Source: Rhypophila decipiens (lineage: Eukaryota > Ascomycota > Sordariomycetes > Sordariales > Naviculisporaceae). From it: a DNA stretch of 64,000 nucleotides. Positions within the stretch are counted from its first letter, which is position 1; each line of letters begins with the position of its first letter. Shown in pieces: positions 21,664 through 32,107 of this stretch. The translations under genes were made by a program, and so were the position numbers. The DNA lies in NCBI GenBank assembly GCA_033297075.1, contig MU858064.1, positions 186,001 to 250,000 of the forward strand, written 5' to 3'. The notes under the pieces were generated by a model. It worked only from the letters and a program-made list of their open reading frames with translations, ran no database searches and was not told the DNA's origin.

Positions 21664-23325
21664 ATGTCATGGGCCCTATTGCCAGAGCGGGAGCGGTACG
21701 AGGTGTTTAGGATGGCGGCTCTGAAGGAGACACTCAACAACCGGCCTGCGGATTACCGATTTCCTGTCACAATCTGGGAAGTTAACGACAGTAGGCAGTT
21801 TGACTTTACCTCCATCTTTAATCATCCCAGAGACAGTGCACACATCTTGATTCCAATATAACCCGAGGCCAAGGTCGTCTCCATTTTACAACCGACTGGA
21901 ACTTACTGACGCACCCTTGCAGACACCCTACAGCCAAAGTTGGAGACAGACGTCGTCGGGGAACTTGCGCATCACCTCAAGCCCCCGAAGTCTCCTGATA
22001 CTGCCCCTCAAGTCCGCATCATATTCGCACCTCTTGACGAGGTGCTCCGCGACCTTGAACCAGGCATCACTGCACTCTGTCGGGCCCTGTGCATTCCGCC
22101 CGAGTTTCTGTCTGAGCGACTCCGAGGTGTCTGTCACAGCTTCGGTACCAGGACCGACCAAAACGGCTACTGTGTTTGGTTCCACTACCTTTGTAAGGCA
22201 GTTGAGCTGGAGCTTAGGCACAGATGGTATAAATCCGCGTTCTTTCTTCGCCAGGACCGACAAGGCAACGTGACTTTGGTTTGTTTCGGGGCAGCACCGC
22301 TCGTCCGGAAGCGTCTCGAGCAATGCATGCAAAACGGGTATTGGACCGACATCCAGACAGAGCCGCTGGTCCTCTATGATCTGGTTTTGGACGGGCTCTT
22401 TGCGGGACTTGACCGGACGGTTTGGGACTTGCTCGATGTCATCAGGCGGCTGGAAAGGGTAAGTCGGTGTACTCGAAATCTGGAAGGCTCTGACATACTA
22501 ACCGTTTTTGTCCTTGAAAAGGACGTTCTCGTCGCACAAGGTTCCAAGGGCCGGAAGCCGGTAACAGCAGACCAGATAAATTTTCCCGAGCTACACAACT
22601 GGGCCAAGCATCTCATCGAGCTCAGTGAAGTCATGGAATCATCCTTGCTCGTCGTGGATGGTACTCTGTCCTGTGTTGGCAAATCCACCAACACCCGAGT
22701 AGCAACGGCAGCCACAGTCCAATGCCAGCTACGAGAAAGCCTCCACTATCGCCAGTCCCTGTTCATGTCGACCAAACTCCGGCTGCACAGCCTGGAAAAG
22801 CGAGTGAGCAACACCATCACTCTCGCCTTCAACACGGTCACGCAGCAGGACTCGCGGCTGATGCGGCAGGACTCGGCTTCCATGACCATCATATCCTTTA
22901 TGACGCTGCTGTTCCTTCCGACTGCCGGCGTGGCCACCATCCTGGGCAGCCAATTCTTTGGCACGGATCATGACAGCAGAACCGGCACGACGAGCGTCTC
23001 GTATACAAGCCCGCTGTTCTATCTGATGTGGTGGATAGCCATTCCCCTTACTGTCGTGGCGGTGCTCATTGCTGTCTTCTATAGGCACTCTATATCTATC
23101 CCTGTCTGGAAGAATGCGCATTATTCGAATGAGCAAAAAGGAGGACAGCCGGGCACTGCTCCGCACAAGGGCAACGATATGAAACCTTTGTGGACTTGGA
23201 GGGGGTATCTAGGACGGCAACCAGTACCGCCTACAGGGCAGCCTACACCAACTACAGGAGGGAATATCAGTATAAATGGATTGCTGCTGAATTCACAACA
23301 GTCTTCTGGACTAGTATCAGTCTAG
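21664..23325 (+). CDS. CorA-like two-TM membrane protein
   Basis: Three exons, 21664-21835, 21923-22458 and 22522-23325, 503 residues. Intron 1 uses donor GTGCAC and acceptor CTTGCAG (phase 1); intron 2 has GTAAGT, a perfect TACTAAC and acceptor AAAAG (phase 0). Intron 2 is 63 nt with no in-frame stop, so unspliced RNA would add 21 residues. A long soluble N-terminal domain is followed by a helical stretch (residues about 300-350) and two closely spaced TM helices near 357-378 and 400-422, the layout of fungal CorA-like Mg2+ transporter proteins. The GxN selectivity motif of true CorA is not visible between the helices, so ion transport is uncertain. The C-terminal 80 residues are Gly/Pro/Thr-rich. 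Confidence 0.85.
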
Positions 23326-23800
23326 GTAACAGCCGGATTTGGTCGAGGCATGAATGCATTTAACGTGGCGAGGGGTCTGAAAAGATGTAGATACTTGATG
23401 CAAATAATCTAGAGATTTGCGCTCGGGTGACTCGCACTGGGCGAAGACTTTGTAGATAACAACATCAAATGGACATATCCTTTCGTTTTGAATCATTCTT
23501 AGCACTTGTAGCACTGTAGCAGTGATCAAGACACGAGCGGTGAAATGGAATGGGTAAATGAGGCCAGAGGTCTACGTATCAGGTATATTGTTGGGACCAT
23601 TGAACATCAAGTATTTCATACTTAGATACTGCCAAAGTCGCAAATTTGCTATATAAACGCATTGATATCATTCTTCAATTTATATCCAGAACGTGATAGC
23701 CCACGCGATTTGCTATGAGTTGTTGTCTCCCGAGCAGTGACAGGGTAAGGAGAGGGATAGGGTCGTATTACTAACCCCGCTTTCATCCCGAACACCTAAA
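23326..23800. other. Intergenic region before tRNA-Gly
   Basis: 3' flank of the CorA-like gene; AT-rich, no gene seen. Confidence 0.55.
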
Positions 23801-23872
23801 GCGCCAATGGTCTAGTGGCTATGATTCAACCTTCCCAAGGTTGAGAGGGGGGTTCGATTCCCCCTTGGCGCA
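23801..23872 (+). tRNA. tRNA-Gly (anticodon CCC)
   Basis: 72 nt. Acceptor GCGCCAA (23801-23807) pairs with TTGGCGC (23865-23871), discriminator A. Anticodon stem CAACC/GGTTG closes loop TTCCCAA, anticodon CCC. T-loop GGTTCGATTCC is standard. A T-run follows (CTTCTTTTT), a Pol III terminator. No intron. Confidence 0.95.
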
Positions 23873-24097
23873 CTTCTTTTTGCCCAATCCTCCTCTAAAG
23901 GGGATGCATTAGACGAAGGGATCTTTTTGATTTTCTTTTCGCTCTTCCCGTCCCCTTCCCTTTGTATCAAATTTAATTATATGCTCGTAATTTGCAGAGG
24001 AACGAACCGGAGACTCAGACATTACAAGCCTTACTTAGAAGAGAGTAGTTATACCAGATAATTTGGGAAAGAAAAACCTATTTTGCACAAAGAATAC

Positions 24098-25900
24098 CTA
24101 GCCCTTATCATCCACACCACCCGGGGCCTCGTGTACCCGGACCGGAGCCTCCAGCTCATGGGGCAGCCCATCCCCCGCCTCGTGTATCGTGTTCGGGGAG
24201 TCCATCTCCTGCCGGCCCCGGCTTACTTCCCCAGCCACTTCGGGGGCGTCCTCCCCGCCAGCAGACTCAGTATTTTCCGGCTCCCACGCCGTCGCACTCC
24301 TTTTCGGTTGAGGCCGGTGCCGTAACCTCCTCCTGCGGAACCATGTCGCGGCAACGACCATGCCGACAAGGACTAGCCCGGCTATAACGCCCGTGAGGGT
24401 GCCGGCGATTTCCTTGCTGCCAAAACCCCCGCCAGGCGAGGAGTTGTCACTGGGTGGTGTCGTTATCTGTGTAGTAGTAGTAGGTCGAGATGAGGGGTTA
24501 AGGACAACCCAGTTTTCGACCCAAGAATCAGCAAAGGCATCGGACGAGTCATTGCTAGTGACGATGGACCTATGTGTAGGAGGCAGTTGCCGCAGTTTAC
24601 TGGGTCCCATTTTTGGTCCTGGTGCCTGGGCAAGAAAAAGGAGGTTCTGATCGTGGTTTATGCCAAAGAAGGCAGCCTGGAGAAAGGCACGACCGAGCTG
24701 CCCGGATGTAGACCCATTCATTGGCTTGCATGGGAAATACGGTGTCGGGAAATCAACAACTGGGGGCTCTAGGGTGAGGTTCAGAAGCTTGAAAGGCACC
24801 TTGATGGTTAAGTTGGCTGCGGCTAGGGTAGTATTACCATCGATTATGTGGCCCAGCGCGAAGCCGAGATATGCGGGTGAGTTTACGAGCCGTTCATAGT
24901 TGGGGTCCTCCACACGCCAGAGGTAGTATTTCAGACTCTCATCCCATCTCACCGGAAGGTACGCGGCAGCTGCCTGGCACGTCTCATCAGGCAGGTAAAT
25001 GCTTGGCGTGACTGGGTTGAGGACAACCGAGACGGTAGCAGCAGCTGCAGCACCCTTTCCGCCCGGCTTCTTGTCGTCGTCGGACTTCCTCGGGACCCCA
25101 CGGAAGATGCTTCCCGGGACATCTGCGCTTTCGAAAATCGAATCTCCAATTTCGACACCAATCGTCACATCCAGTAATGTTACTCTCGGGATTCCCTGGT
25201 CCATATCGAAGACGCCCACCGGACCAATCACCCTGTTCTCATCGTAGCCGCCCAGGATGCACGAACCGCGGTGGCCCAAGGGTACGCTCCCTATATGGAG
25301 CCCAAACGAACGGGAGGCGATGGAGCTATTCCTCTGCAGATCCCACAGAAGGCTCTGTCCGGCACCGAGAGACAGCTCTCCTACCTGGGGCGTGTAGTTC
25401 CTCCCATCAGGCAGTACAGTCTTCCAGGATCGTAGAGCAATAAAGGACGTGTCAACAGACAGAGAGGTATTTCCCGTTGGACTGGGAAGCTTCATCCAAT
25501 CCTCAATATAAAACTCTACGCCGGTGCTCTCCCCACGGACGAAACCAGCAAATAGGTCGGACTCCCAGGGGTCATCGTATGCGGCAACCTTGGTGAAGGT
25601 GTTTTCTGGTGGGGAATAATCGCCGCCACCTTCTTTGGCCAGGACGAGATTCGCATTTGTGCCGGAGGGCCACATTGCTGCCGTGTACTGGTGGGTGGCG
25701 ACGGAATCCGCTGAGCTCATCGTTCTGTCGTTCACCTCAACCAGGAGTGCCTGCCAGGGCCCATCCGGCCCGAAGCTGATGGGTTGATGGCCATTTGGCC
25801 CGGTAGCATCGGTTGACCATTGGAGTTCGATTATCTCAGCTGCCGCGACGAATCGTGAAATAATAAGTGCGAAAATAAGAACGGGACTGCCAGGTGCCAT
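24098..25900 (-). CDS. Pepsin-fold (A1-like) type I membrane protein, probably inactive
   Basis: Single exon, 600 residues; the start at 25900 is the first ATG and begins a signal peptide (MAPGSPVLIFALIISRFVAA). Residues about 20-430 resemble the bilobed fungal aspartic-protease-like fold: SVDTSFIALRSWK, SFGLHIGSVPLGHRGSCILG then GYDENRVIGP (the GGxD strand typical of A1 proteins) and a second-lobe region at NPVTPSIYLPDETC. Neither lobe shows the catalytic DTG/DSG motif, so it is likely a pseudo-protease. Many N-glycosylation sites. A Ser/Thr/Pro linker leads to one TM helix at about 498-521, then RRRRLRHR and an acidic 75-residue cytoplasmic tail. Possible role as a surface receptor or wall protein is inference. 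Confidence 0.8.
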   Translation of the reverse strand: MAPGSPVLIFALIISRFVAAAEIIELQWSTDATGPNGHQPISFGPDGPWQALLVEVNDRTMSSADSVATHQYTAAMWPSGTNANLVLAKEGGGDYSPPENTFTKVAAYDDPWESDLFAGFVRGESTGVEFYIEDWMKLPSPTGNTSLSVDTSFIALRSWKTVLPDGRNYTPQVGELSLGAGQSLLWDLQRNSSIASRSFGLHIGSVPLGHRGSCILGGYDENRVIGPVGVFDMDQGIPRVTLLDVTIGVEIGDSIFESADVPGSIFRGVPRKSDDDKKPGGKGAAAAATVSVVLNPVTPSIYLPDETCQAAAAYLPVRWDESLKYYLWRVEDPNYERLVNSPAYLGFALGHIIDGNTTLAAANLTIKVPFKLLNLTLEPPVVDFPTPYFPCKPMNGSTSGQLGRAFLQAAFFGINHDQNLLFLAQAPGPKMGPSKLRQLPPTHRSIVTSNDSSDAFADSWVENWVVLNPSSRPTTTTQITTPPSDNSSPGGGFGSKEIAGTLTGVIAGLVLVGMVVAATWFRRRRLRHRPQPKRSATAWEPENTESAGGEDAPEVAGEVSRGRQEMDSPNTIHEAGDGLPHELEAPVRVHEAPGGVDDKG

Positions 25901-26720
25901 TCTTTGTGCTGAAGGGAAGCAATTTAGCAATTGGCAAGTATTAACTTGCGGACAATCAGTAGAAGTTGGAGAAAGGTTAGAACGGATCACGGGGAACGAT
26001 ACAGGTAGTTCCTACCTTACCTAGAAAGCGCTTCCACCTCTACTGTGTACATAAGTACCCGGCCTAATCAGCGCCAGCAAGTTCTTGTTATTTGTTGGGG
26101 TCTGATGTTAATATCGCTGCCACCAGCATATATTAACTCTTGAAACCCGTCATCCAATCACAACCCTGAGCTTACCTGGTAATCTATCTATGTATATCCG
26201 GTTAATTGCATGTGGTAGGATCGTGTAGACACGAACGATATAATATACCTCGATATATAGCTGGCTGCGCCTCGAACTCTCTATGATGGACGATTTCAGC
26301 TAGTACCAAAATACAACCGAATCCTGAATTGACTCTTTACTAGAAATACGCAGCTCGACATGGCGGGAGTCGGATACCAACAGAGACAAACTGGACTTTG
26401 AACTAGTTTACATTACTTTCAGTTTCTACCAACCAACAGACTGTGACGTCTTTGACAGATCAAGTATTATTTGGGTCATGTTGGTGGAGGTTTATCATCA
26501 AACCGTGCCGGGGGCCACCGGGCCGGATGGAAAAAGTCAAACGAAGAGAAAGAGTAAGACATTCGCACAGACAGAAGAGGGAACGGTGCATGGATCAAGA
26601 TCAAGATTGAAGCGGAGAGTTCAGCTAATTGGGCCACTGCCCATCGAAACCTGGAGACAGGCGCAGCCACGTTGGAAGTGTGTGGCTTTGGCTTGAGGAC
26701 GAATCGTCCCATCAGCCCGT
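25901..26720. other. Intergenic region
   Basis: Upstream of the pepsin-fold gene (minus) and 3' of the cysteine-rich secreted gene (minus). AT-rich, no gene seen. Confidence 0.55.
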
Positions 26721-27432
26721 TTAGGCCTTGTAGCCAGTCACCATGGGCATCATTTCAGGCCCAGCGTCAATGTCGGCGCCGCAGTTTCCGTGGCCAATGA
26801 CGACAGTGAATCCCCATTTCTCGGTGAGCTCGCCTGATATGCTGCCATCAGCCAGAGGCCAGTCGGCGCACGCGTCGAACAGTTTCCTCGCCCAGGGGGC
26901 GATATCTGTCCTATAGGAAAGATTCGACCTTGTTGACTGGATATCGTAGCTGTGGTTGCACACCTGAGATAACCCCAGAACAATGAGGGGTTAGCGGGAA
27001 TGAAGAAATGATAGCAGGGACAAGAGTCTTAACGCTGCGGATCTCTCGTACATAGATGGCAGTTGTGTCTTCGCAAGCCTGGCGACAACATGTTCTTGAC
27101 GGGATGCTGCAGGTGCAGGTTTCCAGAGCATGATAGCTCTCCAACTGGCTGATTAGCTTGTCGGCAACCTTTCTGTTGCCGAATTTGAAGAGTCCACATT
27201 CCGTTTCTTACTCGAGTTAGTACATGGCATGGAGCACTAATTGGGGCCAAGGTTAATCACCGGTCATGTCAGCATCTCCAGTGTAGTGAGGAAAGCCTTC
27301 AGGCCAGGGCCAATCCCGCCCAGGTGGCTTCGCGGTCAAATTGGTCGCCGCCTCGTCGGAAAATTGAGTAGTCGGGAGAGGTGCCGCGAGGGCAAAGAGA
27401 CTCGCGAGGGCAGCGAGAGCACGAAGATGCAT
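26721..27432 (-). CDS. Secreted cysteine-rich protein, 195 residues
   Basis: Three exons on the minus strand: 27432-27261, 27206-27034, 26963-26721. Intron 1 (donor GTGATT, TACTAAC branch, acceptor TAAG; phase 1) and intron 2 (donor GTTAAG, GCTAACC branch, acceptor CTCAG; phase 0) are both small and in phase. MHLRALAALASLFALAAPLP is a signal peptide. The mature protein has nine cysteines (ECG; TCTC; TCCRQAC; VCN; DAC; GNCG) and a Trp-rich start (WPWPEG). The C-terminal part reads WGFTVVIGHGNCGADIDAG. Size and cysteine content suggest an extracellular effector-like or killer-protein-like product; I do not recognise the family. The exons are read from different frames, so the gene is easily missed. 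Confidence 0.75.
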
Positions 27433-28119
27433 GGCGTTGGTATTGCAGTGGCAGTGCGAGGATGCAAAATCCTTGCCAAGACGAGATCAATGAGGTTCGG
27501 GATAGGCACGTAGCGGGGACATGGTTAGGTATTGACTTTTTTATATGCCGAGCACAATACGGGGGACAAGTTGTCAGAGTTCGCGTGGCGCCGGCAAGTC
27601 TCTTGATTCTGGCGGGCAAGGTGATGTCGCCATGTATCATCAGCTTCCCGTCTTTATGATGAGCAACCCTTGGAATATTGGCGAATTTGATGTTCAGACC
27701 GGAAAACACTGGAATGAGACAGACATCTACTGAATCAGAGGTTCACCGGTAGTACTGTCCGGTACGCAGCTTTCTCGGAATACGGTACCTGGTGTATTTG
27801 TTTTGGTAATGCCCGGACCCGACTCGGCCGTACCTATAACTAATGTCGGTGACGGCGCCACCAAGCCACCGGCGGCCGCTAATAAGCCCCACAACGTTGG
27901 GCAGCCCCGATGTACATACATGTACATGTACCAGGTAGGATGGAAGGATCCGAGCCGAACACGCAAGCATTTCATCAAAACCAGCTTGCTTCCCTAACAC
28001 CCTGACAGCAAGCTCCCGGTCTTGAGTCTTGACATCCCGCAAGATTCCACGTCGCCATCCCACAACCTTCATCCTCTGAGAATCAATCAATTGTCAAGTT
28101 ACGACCTCGCATTCTCATC
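27433..28119. other. Divergent intergenic region
   Basis: Lies between the cysteine-rich secreted gene (minus) and the SDR gene (plus); probable shared promoter region. Nothing else seen. Confidence 0.55.
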
Positions 28120-29127
28120 ATGGGTGGCCAATGGTCTCAGCTTTTCCCACCGAAACCACATTTCACCGAGAAGGACCTGCCTTCCATCGCCGGGAGAGTC
28201 TTTGTCGTCACTGGCGGATACTCGGGCGTCGGTCTCGAGCTCGCCCGGATCCTCTACCGGCACCACGGCCGTGTTTACATCGCTGGCCGATCCGAGACAA
28301 AAGCTCGAGAGGCAATCGATGACATCATCCGGTCCGCCACAGCCAACACTGGTTCCGGCTGTGAGGAAAATGTCGGGAGTCTCAAATTCCTCCACCTCGA
28401 CCTATCAGACCTCCAAACCATCAAGCCCGCCGTGCAAGCTTTCCAGTCCAAAGAGGCAAGGCTCGACGTCCTCTTCAACAATGCCGGAGTAGCCCAACCG
28501 CCCCTTGGCAGCCTGTCGGCCCAAGGCCATGATCTCCAGATTGCGACCAACTGTCTGGGCCCTTTTCTCCTAACCCAGCTACTCCATCCGCTGCTTCAAA
28601 CTACTGCGCGAGAGTTCCCAGAATCCTCAGTCCGCGTCGTCTGGCTAAGTTCCCAAGCCGTCGATCTCATTAGCCCCAAGAATGGCTTCTCGGTCCAAGA
28701 CATACAGGGCAATCCAAGCAGCTCCTCGCCTATGGACCCAGGATTGGGCTATGTCATCTCCAAGCTGGGAAACTGGTACATGTCCAGCGAGTTCGCACGA
28801 CGGTACGAAAATGACAAGATCATCAGTGTGGCGGCCAACCCTGGTTCGGGCAATACCAACCTGTTCCGCTACTCGTGGTGGTTGCCCTATCTGGCTTGGC
28901 CCGTCATGTACAAGGCCGAGTTACTCGCCAACACAATCTTGTTTGCCGGTTTGTCTGGGGACATCACTGATAGCAAGAACGGATGCTATGTCGTCCCCTG
29001 GGGAAGGATCAACGAGACGCCGAGACAGGACTTGGTGGACGCAATCAGGCCTACTACTGAAGGTGGACTGGGGAAGGCGACCGAGTTTTGGGACTACTGT
29101 GAGGAGGCTACAAGAGATTACATGTGA
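28120..29127 (+). CDS. Short-chain dehydrogenase/reductase (retinol-dehydrogenase-like)
   Basis: Single exon, 335 residues. NAD(P) motif TGGYSGVG at 31-38 (TGxxxGxG), NNAG at 120-123, and the active-site YVISK with Tyr211 and Lys215; the catalytic Ser is in WLSSQ at about 177-178. This is the classical SDR fold, closest in layout to fungal WW-domain-oxidoreductase/retinol dehydrogenase-like enzymes that reduce or oxidise lipophilic carbonyls and alcohols. AGRSET after beta-2 suggests NADP(H) preference. Substrate unknown. No neighbouring biosynthetic genes point to a pathway. Start ATG is in a good context (ATCATGG). Confidence 0.92.
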   Translation: MGGQWSQLFPPKPHFTEKDLPSIAGRVFVVTGGYSGVGLELARILYRHHGRVYIAGRSETKAREAIDDIIRSATANTGSGCEENVGSLKFLHLDLSDLQTIKPAVQAFQSKEARLDVLFNNAGVAQPPLGSLSAQGHDLQIATNCLGPFLLTQLLHPLLQTTAREFPESSVRVVWLSSQAVDLISPKNGFSVQDIQGNPSSSSPMDPGLGYVISKLGNWYMSSEFARRYENDKIISVAANPGSGNTNLFRYSWWLPYLAWPVMYKAELLANTILFAGLSGDITDSKNGCYVVPWGRINETPRQDLVDAIRPTTEGGLGKATEFWDYCEEATRDYM

Positions 29128-29299
29128 AGATTACATGTATATAATAGATGTTGGTGAGCATCGCGAAACTCTCGGAGATGCCATTAGGTACAGAAACCTC
29201 GGTTAGGTGAAAGACATGTTACTTGGAAGGCAGTCAAGGCACCAGATATCCTCCCGCTACATCCGGTTGGCACACTTTATTCCAATCAACTTCTATTCT

Positions 29300-30155
29300 T
29301 TACGTAAGGACTATAACCCTCCAAGTTACGGTAGCGGTTGTATACGATGCCGTGCTGAATGTGCTGGTCGAGGTCGTGGTCATTGTGGTCGTGATAGGTT
29401 CTGTCACAACGAACGTGATTGTTGTCGTGGTAGTGGTAGGGACAGGGCTGCTTGTCGTCTCGGTGATGGTCTCGGTCACGCTCTCAGCGGGGAGTGTAGT
29501 TGTTGCTTCGCTGTACACGGCCGAGATGCAGGCGCAGGCGGACGAGTATTGGGCTTCATCGGCGCAAGCCGGGGCGGGAGCAACAGAAGAGGACGGAAGT
29601 GCCGACAACGGAGCAGACTGAGAGGCAGATGCAGATTCAGATTCAGACTCGGCTACGGAGGCGGAAACAGCAGATGAAGATGCAGGGGCCGCACTGGCAG
29701 TCTCGATGCTTGTAATGGTGCTGGCGGTTGGGCGTCGGCCGCACCCAACTGTGCGTTTTTTATTGCCGTGGACTGTTGTATAGATCCTAGTGGTAACCCT
29801 CTCAGTTGCGGTGGTAGTGTAGGCCGTGACCGTCGTCTGCTCCTCCTCGACCACAGTCCAGGTCGACGTCGTGGTTGAGTCCTCGACAGTGGTGGTGATG
29901 ATGACGTCGACGTACGGAACGGTCGTCGTGACAGTCTCGTAGGCGACGCTCGCAGGGAGAGTACTATTTGCAGGTTAGCACCAATTTCAACAAAGTCAGT
30001 TCAGAGATAACCACATACGTCGTCAGAACCGTCGGAGTGCCAAAGGCAGCCATGCACGACGCAACCTGGTCTGCTGGACTGCCCGCGCCCCCTATTACCA
30101 GACTGAGACAGGAATCAACCACACATGAAGGGCTGAAAAGATTAAGGCCGGGCAT
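29300..30155 (-). CDS. Thr/Ser-rich protein with cysteine-containing head
   Basis: Two exons on the minus strand, 30155-30019 and 29963-29300 (donor GTATGT, branch GCTAAC, acceptor AATAG; phase 2), 266 residues. The N-terminal 45 residues hold three cysteines (SCVVDSC, VASCM) with a SPADQVASC motif, recalling small cysteine domains of fungal wall proteins. The rest is dense in Thr and Ser (TTTVEDSTTTSTWTVVEE; SESESASASQS), with a second cysteine patch (CADEAQYSSACACI), as in heavily O-glycosylated wall mucins. Yet no signal peptide precedes MPGLNLFS in this model, and no GPI signal ends it. An upstream exon carrying the signal peptide may be missing. Confidence 0.6.
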
Positions 30156-31218
30156 CTTGACAGCAGTAATGGGTGTATGGCGTTGGGGTTGTATTGAACG
30201 AGTGTAATCAACGTAGTGTGTGGATCCCAAAAGAATGGACGTCTCAAAATCAGAGACAAGTTGGACAGCTAGATCAAAAGGGGATCAAGAAAGAAGAATG
30301 ATGGTTCAGGTAGTGAAAGCGGCGATGTGTTGGGTTTTGTTTTGTGATTCTTGGCATATGATATAATGATCTGGGCCCCAACTGGTGTTTACTGGGAGCT
30401 GAGTCCAGCCCTTGAAAAGTGCCTGAAGACAGCCAGCCACATCTCAGCTCTTACCCAACTGGGATGGCCAAGCCAAGGCGAGCCACAATAATTCTGCATC
30501 CTTTCACCAATTTTTCATCGACACTATCGAATTGTCATTCCGGCTAGGGCTTTCCCGTCGATGTCCAGCACGCCGGAAACTTGGAAGAGCGGGTAAACCC
30601 CCGGCGTGCAAGAAACAATAACATCCATTGACCGTGGACCTCGCCAATATTTGTTAGTGGTCTGCACCACCTAGATAAAGATGGAGTTGAGCGGTCAGTT
30701 CCAAGATGCAGAATCGCAGATATTGCCAATGGAGAGTCACCTGCCCAGGAAAAGTCGGCTGGAATAAAATAGGTAACATTACAGGGAATCTAAGGATCGA
30801 TTTTACCGTGGACTATAGTAAACAGTGGGCCACGGCAACCAACCGTGGAGAATACACCCACCGTGGAAAAGCCACTTACCGTGGAAGAAAGTAAACAACA
30901 ATAAAGCCCTGTTGACCGGCTAATTGAAGCTAATTAACGATAAGGTTGATGAAGCTAAAATACTGCATTTTTATTGAGGGTACGGTTCAGCCTCCTCTAC
31001 GGTGCTTGTCCCCCATAATGCCCCTGCAATGAACGGATACGTCTGGGAGGACTAAAAACGATTCACTGATGAACTGAGACCATCGTTATTCGTTTTCGAA
31101 ACCTGCGAATAGCTTCATGATCACGGCCCTTGTACGGAAATACACTTCCCGATTCGGCGATTGTAGGGTCGGCTCAAGAGGAGTCTGATCCACTCGAAAC
31201 ATCACGAATCATGCAACC
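30156..31218. other. Intergenic region with ACCGTGGA motif cluster
   Basis: No gene. The octamer ACCGTGGA occurs at 30805, 30842, 30860 and 30878 (the last three 18 bp apart) and again at 30632. Confidence 0.6.
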
Positions 31219-31338
31219 GGCTGGGTGGCCGAGCGGTCTAAGGCGGTAGACTCAAGAGGAATCCACTCTCTTCCTCTACTCAAAACAGAGGTTTTTCTAC
31301 TCTCGAAAGAGGCGCGCGTTCGAATCGCGCCCCAGTCA
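31219..31338 (+). tRNA. tRNA-Leu (anticodon CAA) with intron
   Basis: 120 nt. Acceptor GGCTGGG (31219-31225) pairs with CCCAGTC (31331-31337; one G-U), discriminator A. Leu-type D arm GCCGAGCGGTCTAAGGC. Anticodon stem GTAGA pairs with TCTAC at 31296-31300; anticodon CAA at 31253-31255 followed by a roughly 38-nt intron (31257-31294), the canonical position after base 37. A long variable arm (TCTC/GAG) precedes T-arm GCGCG-TTCGAAT-CGCGC. tRNA-Leu(CAA) carries an intron in many fungi. Confidence 0.92.
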
Positions 31339-32107
31339 TGTTTTGTTGCAGATTATACTTTTTTACCTCTGCCAGGTGCAGGAGTGTTGGTGACACTTTT
31401 TTGTATAACATTTGTCGGTATGACTGAATTCTATCTTTTACAAATTACGGATGTTTCCCTTGATAGGCGCTTGCTTGCCTGGTCTGAAGAGCCAAGTTAA
31501 ATGTTTTCTTTGCTGCGACGTGACAACCAAATTCCACGTTACATTCCGAAACACAAATCCATAGAGGTATTTGTGGTTATAATCCAGAACTAGCCAGTAG
31601 TCCTTGATAACCATGGCCAAAGGCTAACGAAGAAAGGTCAGTTCCCAATACCATTGTTACCAAACAATGCATCCGGAATAACGCATTCGGAACTCAACGC
31701 ATCCGTCATTTCCAACACTACATCCCATCCCTCTACGTGATTACTGATAGCGTTGGCCTGTAGAGCCCGGCACTTCAAGTTGGGGTGATATTTAGGCAAA
31801 ATCCGGCGGATGCTAACTCAGCAGCATGCACGGATCGAGTGACGTGACTCGTCAGATCTATCTACTAATTCAGCCAGAGGTGGTGTTACCGTAAGCCGGA
31901 GGTGGTATTATGTGACGGTGAGCGGACGCAAAGTCGGACTTTGGAGTTCATGACAGCAGTATAAGGAATGGACAAAGCTTGGATATATCTTCCCACGTTT
32001 CCCTGCCAGGAGGAACACTCGTCAACATTCGATCTGAAGCTCCTCTTCGAACTCTCGATCGTGCTCACTCACAAAGAAGAAGAACATCCGTTCCGGTAAC
32101 TCGAGCC
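31339..32107. other. Intergenic region
   Basis: A T-run (ACTTTTTT, 31357-31365) close to the tRNA may terminate Pol III. No gene seen before the oxidoreductase at 32108. Confidence 0.5.
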
